A stretch of 64,000 nucleotides of DNA from JAJRTE01 sp964418585 (GTDB taxonomy: Bacteria; Myxococcota_A; UBA796; JAJRTE01): NCBI GenBank assembly GCA_964418585.1, contig CAYQMG010000050.1, positions 29,392 through 93,391 of the forward strand, in the 5' to 3' direction. Position 1 is the stretch's first letter. Every line of letters begins with the position of its first letter. The notes under the pieces are model-generated. The model was not told the origin of the DNA, did not search any database, and worked only from the letters and a program-made list of their open reading frames with translations. Below are positions 26,362 to 36,088 of the stretch, in pieces. A program made the translations under genes and the position numbers.

Positions 26362-28026
26362 ATGAAGCACGGTGCCCGTGGCAGACTCTCATATCGGCCC
26401 CCCTTGACCATCTGGTTGCTACTCGGGTACGCGACGCTGGCCGCTGGCTGCAATCACGAGGAAGGAATCGTGGGGGATGACGACGAGACCGTGGCCGTGT
26501 CTCCGACGCCGGCTCGCGTCCCGGTCCCAGGAGACTATTCCCTGACGGGGACGGTCTCTTACGAGTATGTGCCATACGACGAGGTAAACGAGGGTCTCAA
26601 CTACGGGGCCACCACGCCGCGCCCCATCCGGGGCTGCGAGATCTACTTGAAGGACGCAGATACCGAAGAGACCCTGGCCACCACCATTTCGGGCGAGGAC
26701 GGCAGCTATGAATTCGAGTGGAGTGGGAGCAACTATGTGAAGCTATGGACCTACGCCCGCACCGTCGACCCGGTCATCCGGGTCGAGGACAACACACACG
26801 AGGACGCCATCTGGGTCGTTCAGAGTGAGATCGTGGACGCCCGCGACAACACCCCTTACCACTACCTGGCCACCACGGGCTGGAGCGGTGACAGTTATCG
26901 AGGACAACGGGCTTCTGCACCGTTTGCTGTCCTGGACGCTGCATATACCGCTGCCCGACGATTCATGGAGGAAACGAGCGACCCTCCTGAATTCCCGCCC
27001 CTGGCCATCAACTGGAGTCCAGGCAACCGGCCGGAATGCTGTGACAAGTCCCAGGGAGAGATCAGTTCTTCCCACTGGGACGGATCCGAGATCTATCTCG
27101 TGGGCAAGGAGGACCTCGACACCGACGAGTTCGACTCCCACGTAATCGTTCACGAGTGGGGCCACTACTTCGAGGACAAGTTGAGCCGGTCCGACAGCCT
27201 GGGAGGGGTCCACATGCTCGGGGACGTGCTCGACCCGCGTCTCGCATGGGGCGAAGGATGGGGCAACGGCCTGAGTGCCATCATCCTGGACGACCCGGTA
27301 TTCGGCATGTCCTACGGCAACAACCAGGCGTACGGCATGCACCTCGAGGTCGACCAGAACCCGGTTTCCCTCGAAGATGCTCCCGGTTGGTACTCTGAAA
27401 CCAGCGTCATGGCCTTGCTGTACGATCTGTATGATACCGGTGATGACGAACCGTTCGACCAGGTGGCACTCGGCATCGATCCTCTCTACCAGGTCCTGGT
27501 CGGCCCCCAGGCAGACACCTCCGCATACACCACCCTGTTTTCCTTTATCGCATTTTTGAAGCAGCTCTATCCCGAGGAGGCGGAAGGGATCGACCAACTG
27601 GTGACCTACCACTCGACCAACCCATCTTTCGGTATCGACGTCGTCCAGGACGAGTGGGGCAACGGGGAGACCCACGACGGTGGGGTCGACGGTGCCTTGC
27701 CTATCTACCAGGAGGCGGAAGTGGGGGACACCCTGCAACTCCAGCTCACCGGAAACCTCGAGTACAACAAGCTTGGCCAGAATCGCTACGTAAAACTCAC
27801 GGGGGACGGCAGTATCATCCGGGTCACGACCACCTGCGACCAGGAACTCGACGTCTACGTCCAGCACAAAGGGGAGTACATTGCCGGTTCTTACCGAAGC
27901 GGTGGAAACGAGCGGACCGACTTCCGTTCCGAAGCGGGAGAAATCTACGTGGTAAACGTGATTGGGCTAAGCGAGGCTCCAATCGTGTATGAGGTGACGG
28001 TGGAAATCACCGTGGTGGAGGAATGA
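26362..28026 (+). CDS. Secreted zinc metalloprotease-like lipoprotein
   Basis: A predicted 554-residue lipoprotein: signal peptide ending LAAGC. A beta-sandwich-like segment (DYSLTGTVSYEYVPYDEV to about residue 160) is followed by a metalloprotease-like region with HEWGHYFED, where His264, Glu265 and His268 fit a zinc-binding HExxH site, and EGWGNGLSA, whose Glu298 is a plausible third ligand as in gluzincins. The C-terminal 120 residues are a beta domain resembling pre-peptidase C-terminal (PPC) modules. The ATG at 26362 is chosen because the signal peptide begins there. Substrate unknown. Confidence 0.7.
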   Translation: MKHGARGRLSYRPPLTIWLLLGYATLAAGCNHEEGIVGDDDETVAVSPTPARVPVPGDYSLTGTVSYEYVPYDEVNEGLNYGATTPRPIRGCEIYLKDADTEETLATTISGEDGSYEFEWSGSNYVKLWTYARTVDPVIRVEDNTHEDAIWVVQSEIVDARDNTPYHYLATTGWSGDSYRGQRASAPFAVLDAAYTAARRFMEETSDPPEFPPLAINWSPGNRPECCDKSQGEISSSHWDGSEIYLVGKEDLDTDEFDSHVIVHEWGHYFEDKLSRSDSLGGVHMLGDVLDPRLAWGEGWGNGLSAIILDDPVFGMSYGNNQAYGMHLEVDQNPVSLEDAPGWYSETSVMALLYDLYDTGDDEPFDQVALGIDPLYQVLVGPQADTSAYTTLFSFIAFLKQLYPEEAEGIDQLVTYHSTNPSFGIDVVQDEWGNGETHDGGVDGALPIYQEAEVGDTLQLQLTGNLEYNKLGQNRYVKLTGDGSIIRVTTTCDQELDVYVQHKGEYIAGSYRSGGNERTDFRSEAGEIYVVNVIGLSEAPIVYEVTVEITVVEE

Positions 28027-28133
28027 CCGAGAGCAGGTTGTTCCGGCCCGTTCGAGTTGCCGTGCCAGCGGTTGCAAGTGAAGTGACGGTGCTGCTCGGG
28101 CGGACGTGAAGCAGGCCACATCACGAGGGACGG

Positions 28134-29876
28134 ATGAACCCGCCAGCCCGTCGAGGAGCATCAGGCCTCGCCCGCCTGGGGAGGGCCTTCCTGGTGGTGA
28201 CCGGGGTATCGGTGGTGATCGTGGTCGCCACCTGGCCTTCGACCAGGTACCTCACCACTCGAGTCTACTGGACTCTCTACTCCGAAGACATGGGGATGGG
28301 CCTGTGGTGGCCCAACGCGTTCGCGGACGCCGTGATGCGAGGCGAGAATCCCTTCCATGCAACCTCGCTCGAGTGGCCGGTGGGAACTCACCCCCTGATG
28401 TGGAATTTCGGACTGCCTCTGCTCTTCTTCCCGATCTATTACCTGGCCCGTCCCATCCTGGCGACCAACCTGGTGGCCTTTGCCATCGCTCTCCTGAATG
28501 CCTTCTCTTGCGCCTGGCTCGCACGACTCGTCACCGGAACTCGAGCCGGGGCCGTGGTCGGTCTCCTGGTCGGTGCCACCAACGCCTACGCCTGGGCGGA
28601 AGCTGGAGCGGGGAGGCAAGATCAGGCATTCTGGGCGCCCATCGCCCTTTTCCTTGGCGCGTGGCTTCTGTTGCTCCGGGAACCCGAGCGATGGCGATAC
28701 CGAATCGTCGCCGCAGCCAGCCTGGCCGCTGCCGGCGCTTGCTACTGGTTTCACGCCCTCTTCCTGGGCGTCGTCACAGCCATCGCAACCCTGGGCATGG
28801 CCTTGCGCCGCAACCTCTCCCGGGCCCGGATGCGCGCCCTCGCCGTGGTCGCGACCCTCGCCTCAGCCATGGCCATCCCGTTCCTGCTCCCACTTCTCGC
28901 CGATTGGTCAGCATTCGTGACTCAACACCAGGCGGTCTCCGCCCAGGTACCCGCCCTCATACCCCAGCAGATCGCCTGGTCGTTGACTCCCGCTTGCTTT
29001 GGGGGCCTGCTCACACAGGGTCGAAACGACCCATCCATTCACACCCCACTCCTCCTGCTCCCCGCATCCTTGTGGGCCGCCTGGCGTGGACAGGGAGACA
29101 TCCGACTGTTGGGTCGCGTGGGCCTGATCGCCGCGCTCTTCTCCGCCGGTCCCATCCTCACCGACTGGCATGGTCAGCCCGTCAAACTCCTCGGACACTG
29201 GGTGCCGCTCCCAACCTACTACCTCAACGCCATCCCCGGGTTCCATCGACTCTGGTGGCCCCACCGCTGGCTCGCCGTGGCCTTTCCCGTCCACGCCGCA
29301 GCCATGGCAGCGCTGATTTCGCGGGCGCACAGGAAACGCCCCCTCATCGCCGCCTTCGCGATACTTTCCATCGCCGAGTGCGCCATCATTCTCCGGATCA
29401 ACCACCCTCCAAGGTCTCAACTGTGGCCCAAGGAACACGTTCCCGAGGTGTTCGACCAGCTCGCCGACGTTCCTTACCCGGCCCCGATCCTCCACCTCCC
29501 ACTCGAGGTCGTGGCTCCCAAATACCTGTGCTGGCAGCCGTTCCATCGCCAGCCGATCGATCAGGGCGCCGACTGGCACATCCCCGGCCTCGTGCCCGAA
29601 GCGTACCACGAACGGCTACACCGGCTGCCCATCGTCCAGGCCATCGAACAGGCAAGCCACGGGATAACCGTACCACAACACAACACATGGTCACCCGAGG
29701 ATGCCGGAGGCTTCCATTACGTGCTGCTCAACCTCGAGGAAGTCGTCGACAACACCCTCCTCGAGGCGGTCACCGGATTGCTCGGTGCCCCGTTCTACCA
29801 CGATTCCGACGTCGTCATCTGGAACATCCCCGGGGTCGGCCGCCCGGTCCCCCCGCCGGGATCACCCCGAAGATGA
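28134..29876 (+). CDS. Polytopic membrane protein, GT-C glycosyltransferase-like
   Basis: A 580-residue integral membrane protein with about ten or eleven helices. The first periplasmic loop carries acidic residues (YSEDMGMGLWW) and later RQDQAF, which resembles GT-C fold glycosyltransferases that use lipid-linked sugars. The C-terminal 140 residues form a soluble periplasmic domain. The ATG at 28134 follows GAGGGACGG. It converges on the radical SAM gene with only five bases between stops. Donor and acceptor are unknown. Confidence 0.55.
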   Translation: MNPPARRGASGLARLGRAFLVVTGVSVVIVVATWPSTRYLTTRVYWTLYSEDMGMGLWWPNAFADAVMRGENPFHATSLEWPVGTHPLMWNFGLPLLFFPIYYLARPILATNLVAFAIALLNAFSCAWLARLVTGTRAGAVVGLLVGATNAYAWAEAGAGRQDQAFWAPIALFLGAWLLLLREPERWRYRIVAAASLAAAGACYWFHALFLGVVTAIATLGMALRRNLSRARMRALAVVATLASAMAIPFLLPLLADWSAFVTQHQAVSAQVPALIPQQIAWSLTPACFGGLLTQGRNDPSIHTPLLLLPASLWAAWRGQGDIRLLGRVGLIAALFSAGPILTDWHGQPVKLLGHWVPLPTYYLNAIPGFHRLWWPHRWLAVAFPVHAAAMAALISRAHRKRPLIAAFAILSIAECAIILRINHPPRSQLWPKEHVPEVFDQLADVPYPAPILHLPLEVVAPKYLCWQPFHRQPIDQGADWHIPGLVPEAYHERLHRLPIVQAIEQASHGITVPQHNTWSPEDAGGFHYVLLNLEEVVDNTLLEAVTGLLGAPFYHDSDVVIWNIPGVGRPVPPPGSPRR

Positions 29877-29881
29877 AAAAT

Positions 29882-30754
29882 TCACAAACCTCGAGCCCAT
29901 TCCGGCCGCAATGGCACCTGCCCGGCCAGGGCGCGATCCACCTGGGCCAGGAGTCTCCCGCGGTCTCGAGGCAGACGGCCGGCAAGTGGGAGATAGTTGC
30001 TGGCGTGATTCGCCCGAAACAAGGCGTTGGTGGGGTGCGTCTCATCCACAAGAATCCGTAGCTCTGCAAGAAGACCCGACACCGCGGGAAGTCGAAAACG
30101 CCCGACCTCCACCTGCCGGGCGATCGGTGCAAACGGAAGCACCGTCAATGTCAGGGCATTCAAATACTCCGGGTCCATCTCCGTTGCCAGCCGCGCCGAC
30201 GCATGCGCATGCGCGTCACTCCGCTCCGTCCCCCCCGCGCCAAGCAGGAAAATAAGCGATTGCGCCATCCCCGCCTCTTTCACCCGACGCGCCGCTTCCA
30301 CGTGCTCCGCATACCCCGCCCCCTTGGCCAATCTCCGCAACGTCTCATCGTCCCCGGATTCCGGCCCAATATACAAAAGCGTCAAACCCGCCTCCCGAAG
30401 CCTCCGGAGTTCCTCCGGGCGCTTCTCGAGAATGTTCAGTGCGGTCGCGTAGCAGCTTGCACGCCGAAACCGGGGAAAGGTCGTCCGAAAAGCTTCCAGG
30501 AGCGCCAGCCAGTACTCCGTATCCAGCGCCAGCGCGTCCCCATCTGCAACAAACACCTTGTCCACCGCCTCCCCTGCTACCCGGCCCGCCTCGGCCACCT
30601 CCGCCAGGCAGACATCCAGCGGACGCACCCGAAACTTTTTGTGTCGATACATCACACAATACGTACAGTGATTCCAGGAGCATCCCACCGTGGCCTGCAA
30701 AATGAAGCTGTGCGCTTCCGACGGTGGACGAAACATCGGTCCTTCGTACTCCAC
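29882..30754 (-). CDS. Radical SAM protein
   Basis: A roughly 290-residue radical S-adenosylmethionine enzyme. The [4Fe-4S] ligands are Cys25, Cys30 and Cys33 in GCSWNHCTYC, a CX4CX2C spacing seen in a known COG1032-like subfamily instead of the usual CX3CX2C. Other family features include a glycine-rich strand and YIGPESGDDETL. I prefer the GTG at 30754, with GAGGGGGA upstream, because the residues before it (ORF from 30871) are unlike the family. The reaction is unknown. Confidence 0.75.
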   Translation of the reverse strand: MEYEGPMFRPPSEAHSFILQATVGCSWNHCTYCVMYRHKKFRVRPLDVCLAEVAEAGRVAGEAVDKVFVADGDALALDTEYWLALLEAFRTTFPRFRRASCYATALNILEKRPEELRRLREAGLTLLYIGPESGDDETLRRLAKGAGYAEHVEAARRVKEAGMAQSLIFLLGAGGTERSDAHAHASARLATEMDPEYLNALTLTVLPFAPIARQVEVGRFRLPAVSGLLAELRILVDETHPTNALFRANHASNYLPLAGRLPRDRGRLLAQVDRALAGQVPLRPEWARGL

Positions 30755-30946
30755 GACTCCCCCTCGCTTGCTTGCCAACGCAGCGTTTTCTTCCCCGGCG
30801 TCGCCGTGCCGTCCAATGCGGCGAACATACCCGACGCTACCATTGTGCCCGAGGAACGAGGGGGTGGCCACCGTTGCCTGTATGGGAGCGGGAGGTGAGC
30901 GAACGTTGTTGAAAATCTGGTCCGGCGTTGATGGGTGGAGGAGCGC

Positions 30947-32560
30947 CTAGGGACTCGATACGGCAGAAGGGAGGAGCCTGGAGCGTTTCATGACGTTTCC
31001 GCCGGATGCGGGGTAGTAGGCATAGTAGAGGTACAACGCACCGCCGACCTCATTGATGACGGGATAGGAGATGCCGCACACATCGTCTCGTTCGGCAGTG
31101 ATGAGGGGGGCGAGCGTTTCGGAATAGGGGCCGACGGGCGACCCGGAGACTGGGCGACGGGCGATCGAAAGAGCCCAGAGGTTGTTGCCCCCTTCCGGCC
31201 GTGCACACCGGTAGTAGTTTGCCCCATTGTAGATCGCGTAGTAGTAGTCCTGTTCCCGTTTCCAGTCCTGCACATCCCGGTTGTTGCAGTCCCAGGAAGA
31301 CGTGCAGTAGACGTCCGGTTCGCTCCTCAGCAACTCCTCGCCGGTCCGAAAGGTGTATCCCACGAAGCTGTTGAAGTTGCGCACAGCAATCCCGGAACTG
31401 TACGTGCGCTCGTCCCCTTCGTCCGGGTTGAGTTGATGATCGGCGTTTTCGAACCAGACCGTTCCATCATCCACGACGGTCCAGGAGAAAAACCGGTCGA
31501 ACCCGTCCACGAGTGCAACGCCCGTGGAGGCGGAGAGGTAGCGCTCGGAAGCGCACCCGCCATCACCCGGGTTGTTGTTGCAGCCGATCACGGCAACCTG
31601 GGGTCTGGACCAGGTCTCCGGGCGAGTCGGCATGTCGGACCGTGACGTACAAAGGGAAGCGCTTTCCAGTCCCGGGAAATAGCACTCGAGCGTCATGACA
31701 TACTGCCTCGGACACACGCTGCTGTCGATGGCGAGGTGCGCGTCGTAGTAGTGGGTGCTCGAGTCCTTCACGAAGACCGGGTCCGTCCCGACCTGTGCAA
31801 AGTTGCGACCGTCGACGGATTCGAGCAAGAAAATGTTGAACGTGCCGTCCGGCAGGTATCCTCTGGTAAAGGTGTAGTATTTCCCGGAAGCGTCGTCGTG
31901 GAACAGGGGGAGTTTCTGGTCCCAGAGGTGGGTCACGCCGCTGCCCCCATCGAAGGAAAGCGCCACTGTTTCGGCCTCGGCGAGGTCCTGGAACCGTGCC
32001 CGACCGGCGAACAGGTCGTCCAGGGTGGGAGCCCCCTCCTGGAGGGGGCGGCCATAGGTGTAGTAGCTGTCGTGGCAGTTCACGTCCTTGTACTCAACGG
32101 ATCCGGTCACCGAAACCAGAAACTCATACCAGGTGAGTCCGGAGCCCGATCCGTCGTAGGATTTCAACTGGCTGCTCGCATTTGCAACCTCCTCGTCGCT
32201 CGGCTCACGCCCAAGCAACGTCCGGTAGACTCGCCGCACGTAGCTCTCATTCGAGTGAAGCTCCGCCTGCCCCTGAAACTCCGGAGAGCCGATGAGTGCG
32301 TCGAACATGTCGGCGCGCGATGTGCCGTCCTCGAGCAACGCCATGTTGTGCCGGAACCCCTCCACGTCGTAGGCCCGGTCGAAAATGACCCAATAGGCAT
32401 CGCTCAGGAAGTGGGCGTCGAGGATCTCGACGACAGGATCGATACTGATCGGGGAATAGACACCTTCGCCGGTTTCCCCCGACGGGTCGCACGTGGACGA
32501 CCCGGACAGGGTCACAAGTACCAGGACGCCTGCAAGTACGCCAGGGAACAGAGTTCGCAC
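30947..32560 (-). CDS. Exported protein with DUF4214-like N-terminus and five-bladed-propeller-like C-terminus
   Basis: About 537 residues. GTG at 32560 is preceded by GAGGAG with six-base spacing. A signal peptide (LFPGVLAGVLVLVTLSGSSTC) may end in a weak lipobox. Residues about 45-165 resemble DUF4214 repeats (FDRAYDVEGFRHNMALLEDG and YRTLLGREPSDEEV), a module found in surface proteins. The rest is rich in Asp, Gly and aromatic residues with SVDGRNF and YYDAHLAID, reminiscent of the GH43/GH62-type five-bladed propeller, and has ten or more Cys, suggesting disulfides. Catalytic residues cannot be assigned with confidence. Confidence 0.5.
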   Translation of the reverse strand: MRTLFPGVLAGVLVLVTLSGSSTCDPSGETGEGVYSPISIDPVVEILDAHFLSDAYWVIFDRAYDVEGFRHNMALLEDGTSRADMFDALIGSPEFQGQAELHSNESYVRRVYRTLLGREPSDEEVANASSQLKSYDGSGSGLTWYEFLVSVTGSVEYKDVNCHDSYYTYGRPLQEGAPTLDDLFAGRARFQDLAEAETVALSFDGGSGVTHLWDQKLPLFHDDASGKYYTFTRGYLPDGTFNIFLLESVDGRNFAQVGTDPVFVKDSSTHYYDAHLAIDSSVCPRQYVMTLECYFPGLESASLCTSRSDMPTRPETWSRPQVAVIGCNNNPGDGGCASERYLSASTGVALVDGFDRFFSWTVVDDGTVWFENADHQLNPDEGDERTYSSGIAVRNFNSFVGYTFRTGEELLRSEPDVYCTSSWDCNNRDVQDWKREQDYYYAIYNGANYYRCARPEGGNNLWALSIARRPVSGSPVGPYSETLAPLITAERDDVCGISYPVINEVGGALYLYYAYYPASGGNVMKRSRLLPSAVSSP

Positions 32561-32960
32561 GTTCGTCTCCTCTCGGTGCAGCGGTTCCAGGGAACTCGAG
32601 CAGGGAGCCTCGGCGCGACCTTCGCAACCCGGCGCCAGGTACGCAGCTCGAGCATCGATTCCGACCAGGGGCGACTCCATTGTACCATGGGGACACAATT
32701 GGACCGAACACGAACGGTGGCGGGACCTCGAGGAAACGCCCACTCCGCGGCGAAGGTCCGCACCTACCCCACCCGGTCGCGGAGAGACCCCCCCAACGGT
32801 GGTCTCCTCTGCTGGGCAGACCGATTCCCCTCTCGTCCCCCCTGTTGTCCCCCACAGCTTGACCCGTCCCACCAAGCACGCTACCGTACCGGAGAGCTGG
32901 TGAAGCGCCGACACGCGGTGACATTGCCCGCTTCGCACGCGCCCATGCCAGGAGAAAGCC
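32561..32960. other. Divergent intergenic region between propeller protein and K+ channel
   Basis: This 400-base spacer holds a likely promoter for the minus-strand gene (separate entry) and the ribosome-binding site of the channel gene. I see no plausible gene in it; the longer minus-strand frame to 33118 overlaps the channel gene and has no conserved sequence. Confidence 0.45.
32679..32687 (-). promoter_or_regulatory. Extended -10 promoter for the DUF4214/propeller gene
   Basis: On the minus strand the sequence TGGTACAAT gives an extended -10 element, with TACAAT one base from consensus. No TTGACA-like -35 is present at 16-18 bases, as expected for extended -10 promoters. The predicted start point is about 110 bases before the GTG at 32560. 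Confidence 0.4.
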
Positions 32961-33338
32961 ATGCCCCGTTTCGGTTTGATAGCACTGTTCCGGTTCCTCT
33001 TCAGAACCAGCCGGACCCTGTGGAAACGACAGGAGTTTCGCGGCCTCCTCTCTGCCACGGTCGCGCTCATCGTCCTCGGCGCTGTCTTTTTCAAAATCAC
33101 GGAACCACACCAGTTCAAAACGTGGGTGGACGCCTTCTACTTCACGGTGGTCACGCTCACGACAGTCGGCTATGGTGACTTCACACCGACACGGGTCGTG
33201 ACAAAACTCTTCGTGATTGGATACATCTTCATCGGACTGGCTCTGATGGGAAGCTTCCTCGGAATCGTGGGCGAGGCCTTTCTTTCGGATGCACGCCGAC
33301 CCGACGGACGCGGTCGAGATTCTGGAAGGTCCTCCTGA
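32961..33338 (+). CDS. Two-helix potassium channel protein
   Basis: A 125-residue membrane protein with two helices flanking a pore loop. The selectivity filter TTVGYGDF is intact, as in KcsA-like channels; four subunits would form the pore. There is no regulatory RCK domain, and the C-terminal tail is short and Arg/Asp-rich. AGGAGAAAGCC provides a good ribosome-binding site before the ATG. It probably conducts K+ across the inner membrane. Confidence 0.82.
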   Translation: MPRFGLIALFRFLFRTSRTLWKRQEFRGLLSATVALIVLGAVFFKITEPHQFKTWVDAFYFTVVTLTTVGYGDFTPTRVVTKLFVIGYIFIGLALMGSFLGIVGEAFLSDARRPDGRGRDSGRSS

Positions 33339-33529
33339 CATGGTTGCTCCCCCCCATCGACCGGGAGGCGACCGAACGTGACCGGTGCTTCCGGTCGTGA
33401 GCGGTGGTGCACGGTCTCCTGAAACCCACCCGTCCACACGGGCTACCATGCATGCCACCGGCTCGAGCCTGTCCCAATCGTCCGATTCGACCCGACAGCG
33501 CCCAGTCGGAAAACTGGCATGGTGCATGC

Positions 33530-33535
33530 TACACT
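33530..33535 (+). promoter_or_regulatory. Possible extended -10 element upstream of the PanE-like gene
   Basis: TGCTACACT resembles an extended -10 (TACACT preceded by TGC), about 78 bases before the ATG at 33613. No matching -35 is seen. Confidence 0.25.
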
Positions 33536-33612
33536 CCATGGCAGGCAGGCCCCGGTGGACCTGTTCAGATGAAACTCGAGCTTCCTCTGTTTCCTCGAAT
33601 CATGAGGCCGAC

Positions 33613-34590
33613 ATGCGATTTCTGTCGATAGGAACCGGCGTAATTGGAACGACCTATGCGTGGCAACTGGCGCGGGCAGGCCACGATGTGACCCTCCTGG
33701 TCCGGCCGGGCCGTAAGGAAATGCTGCAAGCCTCGGGCATTCCGTTCACCTGTACCGACGGACGACACGGACGGCGGCTGGTCCAGGACGTGTTTCGACC
33801 GCAATTGACCGAAGTGCTGTCCCCGGAGAACGACTATGATTTCATCCTAGCGTCTCCGAGAACCGATCAACTGGAGGCTGTACTGCGGATGCTGGGCGAG
33901 TCGGGAGGGGGAGCACACATCGTGCTATTTTCAAACTTGTGGTTTGAACCCGAATACATCGAGCAGTACCTGGCACCCGATCGGTACCTGTTCGGATTCT
34001 CGTTCAACGTGGGTGGCGGTCGGCACGGTGTGGCCATCGACTGCACCATTTTTGGAAACCCGCTGGCAGCAACGATGATCGGGGAGAAGGATGGACGTCG
34101 AACCGATCGGCTTGCGGCGTTGCACCAGGCGCTGCGGGATGCGGGGATGAACCCCCGTATCCAGACTTCCATTCTTGCGTGGCTCTGGACGCACTACTCG
34201 GAGATGGCGTGCTTTATCGGCGGAATTTGCCAGGCAGGATCTGCCCAGGGCTTCGCTGCCGACCCTGAAATCATTCGTGAGTGCTTGCTGGCCATCCGAG
34301 AGACGCGGACGGTCTGTCGACTTCGAGGCGTCAAGCCGAGGCCTTCGGTGCCCCTGGTGGGTCTTCCCGTGGCATTGACCGTCCCTGTGGCCCGGTGGAT
34401 TTTCCGACAGGAGTCGTTTCTCCGACTCATCGACGGCTATCGCACCACCACGTCGAGCGAAATGCACCGGATTTATCACGACGTGTTGTCCACGGGCCGA
34501 GAACTGGGCGCGGATCTGTCCCACTACGCCCGATTCCAACCTCACGTGGACCGGTACACCCGTGCCTGTCGGATGGCGCTTTGCAGTTGA
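33613..34590 (+). CDS. Ketopantoate reductase family (PanE/ApbA-like) dehydrogenase
   Basis: A 325-residue NAD(P)H-dependent reductase-like protein. The N-terminal Rossmann motif is FLSIGTGVIGTTYAWQLARAGHDVTLLVRP, visible at residues 3-32 with its glycine pattern GTGVIG. The substrate domain is less typical; GGIC and ADPEI regions occupy the expected helical part. Whether it makes pantoate or acts on another 2-oxo acid is unclear, because many paralogues exist. The preferred ATG is 33613 (MRFLSIG), where homology begins; the long upstream frame is not supported. Confidence 0.7.
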   Translation: MRFLSIGTGVIGTTYAWQLARAGHDVTLLVRPGRKEMLQASGIPFTCTDGRHGRRLVQDVFRPQLTEVLSPENDYDFILASPRTDQLEAVLRMLGESGGGAHIVLFSNLWFEPEYIEQYLAPDRYLFGFSFNVGGGRHGVAIDCTIFGNPLAATMIGEKDGRRTDRLAALHQALRDAGMNPRIQTSILAWLWTHYSEMACFIGGICQAGSAQGFAADPEIIRECLLAIRETRTVCRLRGVKPRPSVPLVGLPVALTVPVARWIFRQESFLRLIDGYRTTTSSEMHRIYHDVLSTGRELGADLSHYARFQPHVDRYTRACRMALCS

Positions 34591-34647
34591 CCCGTCCCGC
34601 AGCATATGCGACCATCGCGCTCCTGAGCCCAAACGCAGGAGGTACGC

Positions 34648-35823
34648 ATGAGCCCGGATCTCGACGTGACCGAACTCCAGGCGATGGTGAGGCGCGTGTT
34701 CCAACCCGGCCCGGACGATCGGTGTCTGGCCATCCTGGTGGATCTCCCGGACGAGGTGGTTCCGGACACGCCGGACTGGAAGGCGAGACGCACCATGGCA
34801 ACCCAGTGGTGGAGACGCCTGGCCGAAGCACCGAACAAACTCGGCCTCGAGGCCGTGCAACTGGTCCACTTCCGAAACACCAGGGCCAACAACGCCGACC
34901 TACCCGAAGCTGGGTTCGTGCACGTGTCCGGAGCCCCCCCTGCGGCCATGGACCAAGTCCGAGGCCATGAGGTCACGTTTGCGAACCTGTTCGAGACCTG
35001 TCAGATCTTTCTCGCACCGACCCAGTTCTCTCTCACCGCTCCGCTGAAGCGGGCGGCGACCAGGTACCGGTTCCGTGCCGCCACCATGCCCGGGTTTTCC
35101 CAGGCCATGATCCCGGCGCTCCGCCTCGACTACGCACGCATCGCAAGTCGAGTGGACCGCCTGAAAGCCCTCCTGGACGACGCAATCCGGTGTGACCTGA
35201 CATTTCGCGTCCACGACGACCTCTACCGACTGTCGCTGGACCTCCGACACCGCAAGGCTCATGCATCCAGTGGCGTGTTTCCGAATCCCGGCACGGCCGG
35301 CAACCTGCCGTCCGGCGAGGCCTACATCGTGCCATACGAAGGCGAACACGAGGGCGATCCGAGTCGGACCGCGGGGACTCTGCCTGTACAACTTGGCGAG
35401 GAAGTCATCCTCTACCGGGTGGAGGAAAACGTGGCGGTCCAGGTGCTCTCCCGGGGCACCCGGTCCGAGGAGGAAGCCCGAAAACTCGAGGAGGAACCGG
35501 CCTACGGAAACCTTGCGGAACTGGGCCTGGGCGTCCTGGGCGATTTCGGGCTCGAGCCGTCTGGAGAAATCCTGCTCGACGAAAAACTCGGCCTGCACAT
35601 TGCATTCGGCCGCTCCGAACACTTTGGCGGGCGTGTCGGCCCGGACGCCTTTTCCCGACCGGACCGGGTTGTCCACATCGACCGTGTCTACGTCCCTTCC
35701 GTGCAGCCACGGGTGATCGTGGAGGAGGCCCACCTGGTTTCGAGCCAGGGCGCACCTCACCTTCTGATGGCTCGCGGCGAGTACCGCATCGACTTCAACG
35801 ACCGGGAGCAGTTGCCCCGGTGA
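34648..35823 (+). CDS. Aminopeptidase-like metallopeptidase (M29-type)
   Basis: A 391-residue cytoplasmic protein. NLPSGEAYIVPYEG and the later AFGRSEHFGG resemble the zinc-ligand and active-site motifs of M29 leucyl aminopeptidases (NLPxGE and H-x-A-x-G), and LRHRKAHASSG lies just before the first. The N-terminal half is divergent from typical M29 enzymes. AGGAGGT precedes the ATG at 34648 by four bases, a nearly ideal site. Function as a broad-specificity aminopeptidase is inferred. Confidence 0.55.
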   Translation: MSPDLDVTELQAMVRRVFQPGPDDRCLAILVDLPDEVVPDTPDWKARRTMATQWWRRLAEAPNKLGLEAVQLVHFRNTRANNADLPEAGFVHVSGAPPAAMDQVRGHEVTFANLFETCQIFLAPTQFSLTAPLKRAATRYRFRAATMPGFSQAMIPALRLDYARIASRVDRLKALLDDAIRCDLTFRVHDDLYRLSLDLRHRKAHASSGVFPNPGTAGNLPSGEAYIVPYEGEHEGDPSRTAGTLPVQLGEEVILYRVEENVAVQVLSRGTRSEEEARKLEEEPAYGNLAELGLGVLGDFGLEPSGEILLDEKLGLHIAFGRSEHFGGRVGPDAFSRPDRVVHIDRVYVPSVQPRVIVEEAHLVSSQGAPHLLMARGEYRIDFNDREQLPR

Positions 35824-35925
35824 GGCACCGGGGCTGGAGGCGGACCCGGCCCAACCGCGACACAGCAGCAGCGCTCACACCGGACAGACCCCTTGCCTCT
35901 TCCCCCTGCAGGTGGTAGTCTGAAC

Positions 35926-35931
35926 TACAAT
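35926..35931 (+). promoter_or_regulatory. Possible -10 element upstream of the HhH gene
   Basis: TACAAT matches five of six consensus positions and lies about 158 bases before the ATG at 36089. The -35 is not recognisable at 17 bases, so the call is tentative. Confidence 0.25.
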
Positions 35932-36088
35932 GCAGGCATCCATGGAGAGAAACAGGGGTCGTCTGCGAATATTCGGGCGACGAGGATCGTCTGGATGGCT
36001 GCAAGTCAAGCGGCTGCTGTGGCCGGTTGTTCGATCCATGTGCCGGCAGCTCAGCGTGGAACCAGAAACTCGAAGATGGGGAAATGGT

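Noticed and set aside
28106..30061. Plus-strand open frame of 651 codons
   Set aside because: It is a shadow of the GT-C-like membrane protein in another phase, extremely rich in Arg and Pro and without hydrophobic helices.
32561..33118. N-terminal extension of the DUF4214/propeller protein
   Set aside because: It overlaps the K+ channel gene, has no conserved sequence, and a signal peptide with a good ribosome-binding site begins at 32560.
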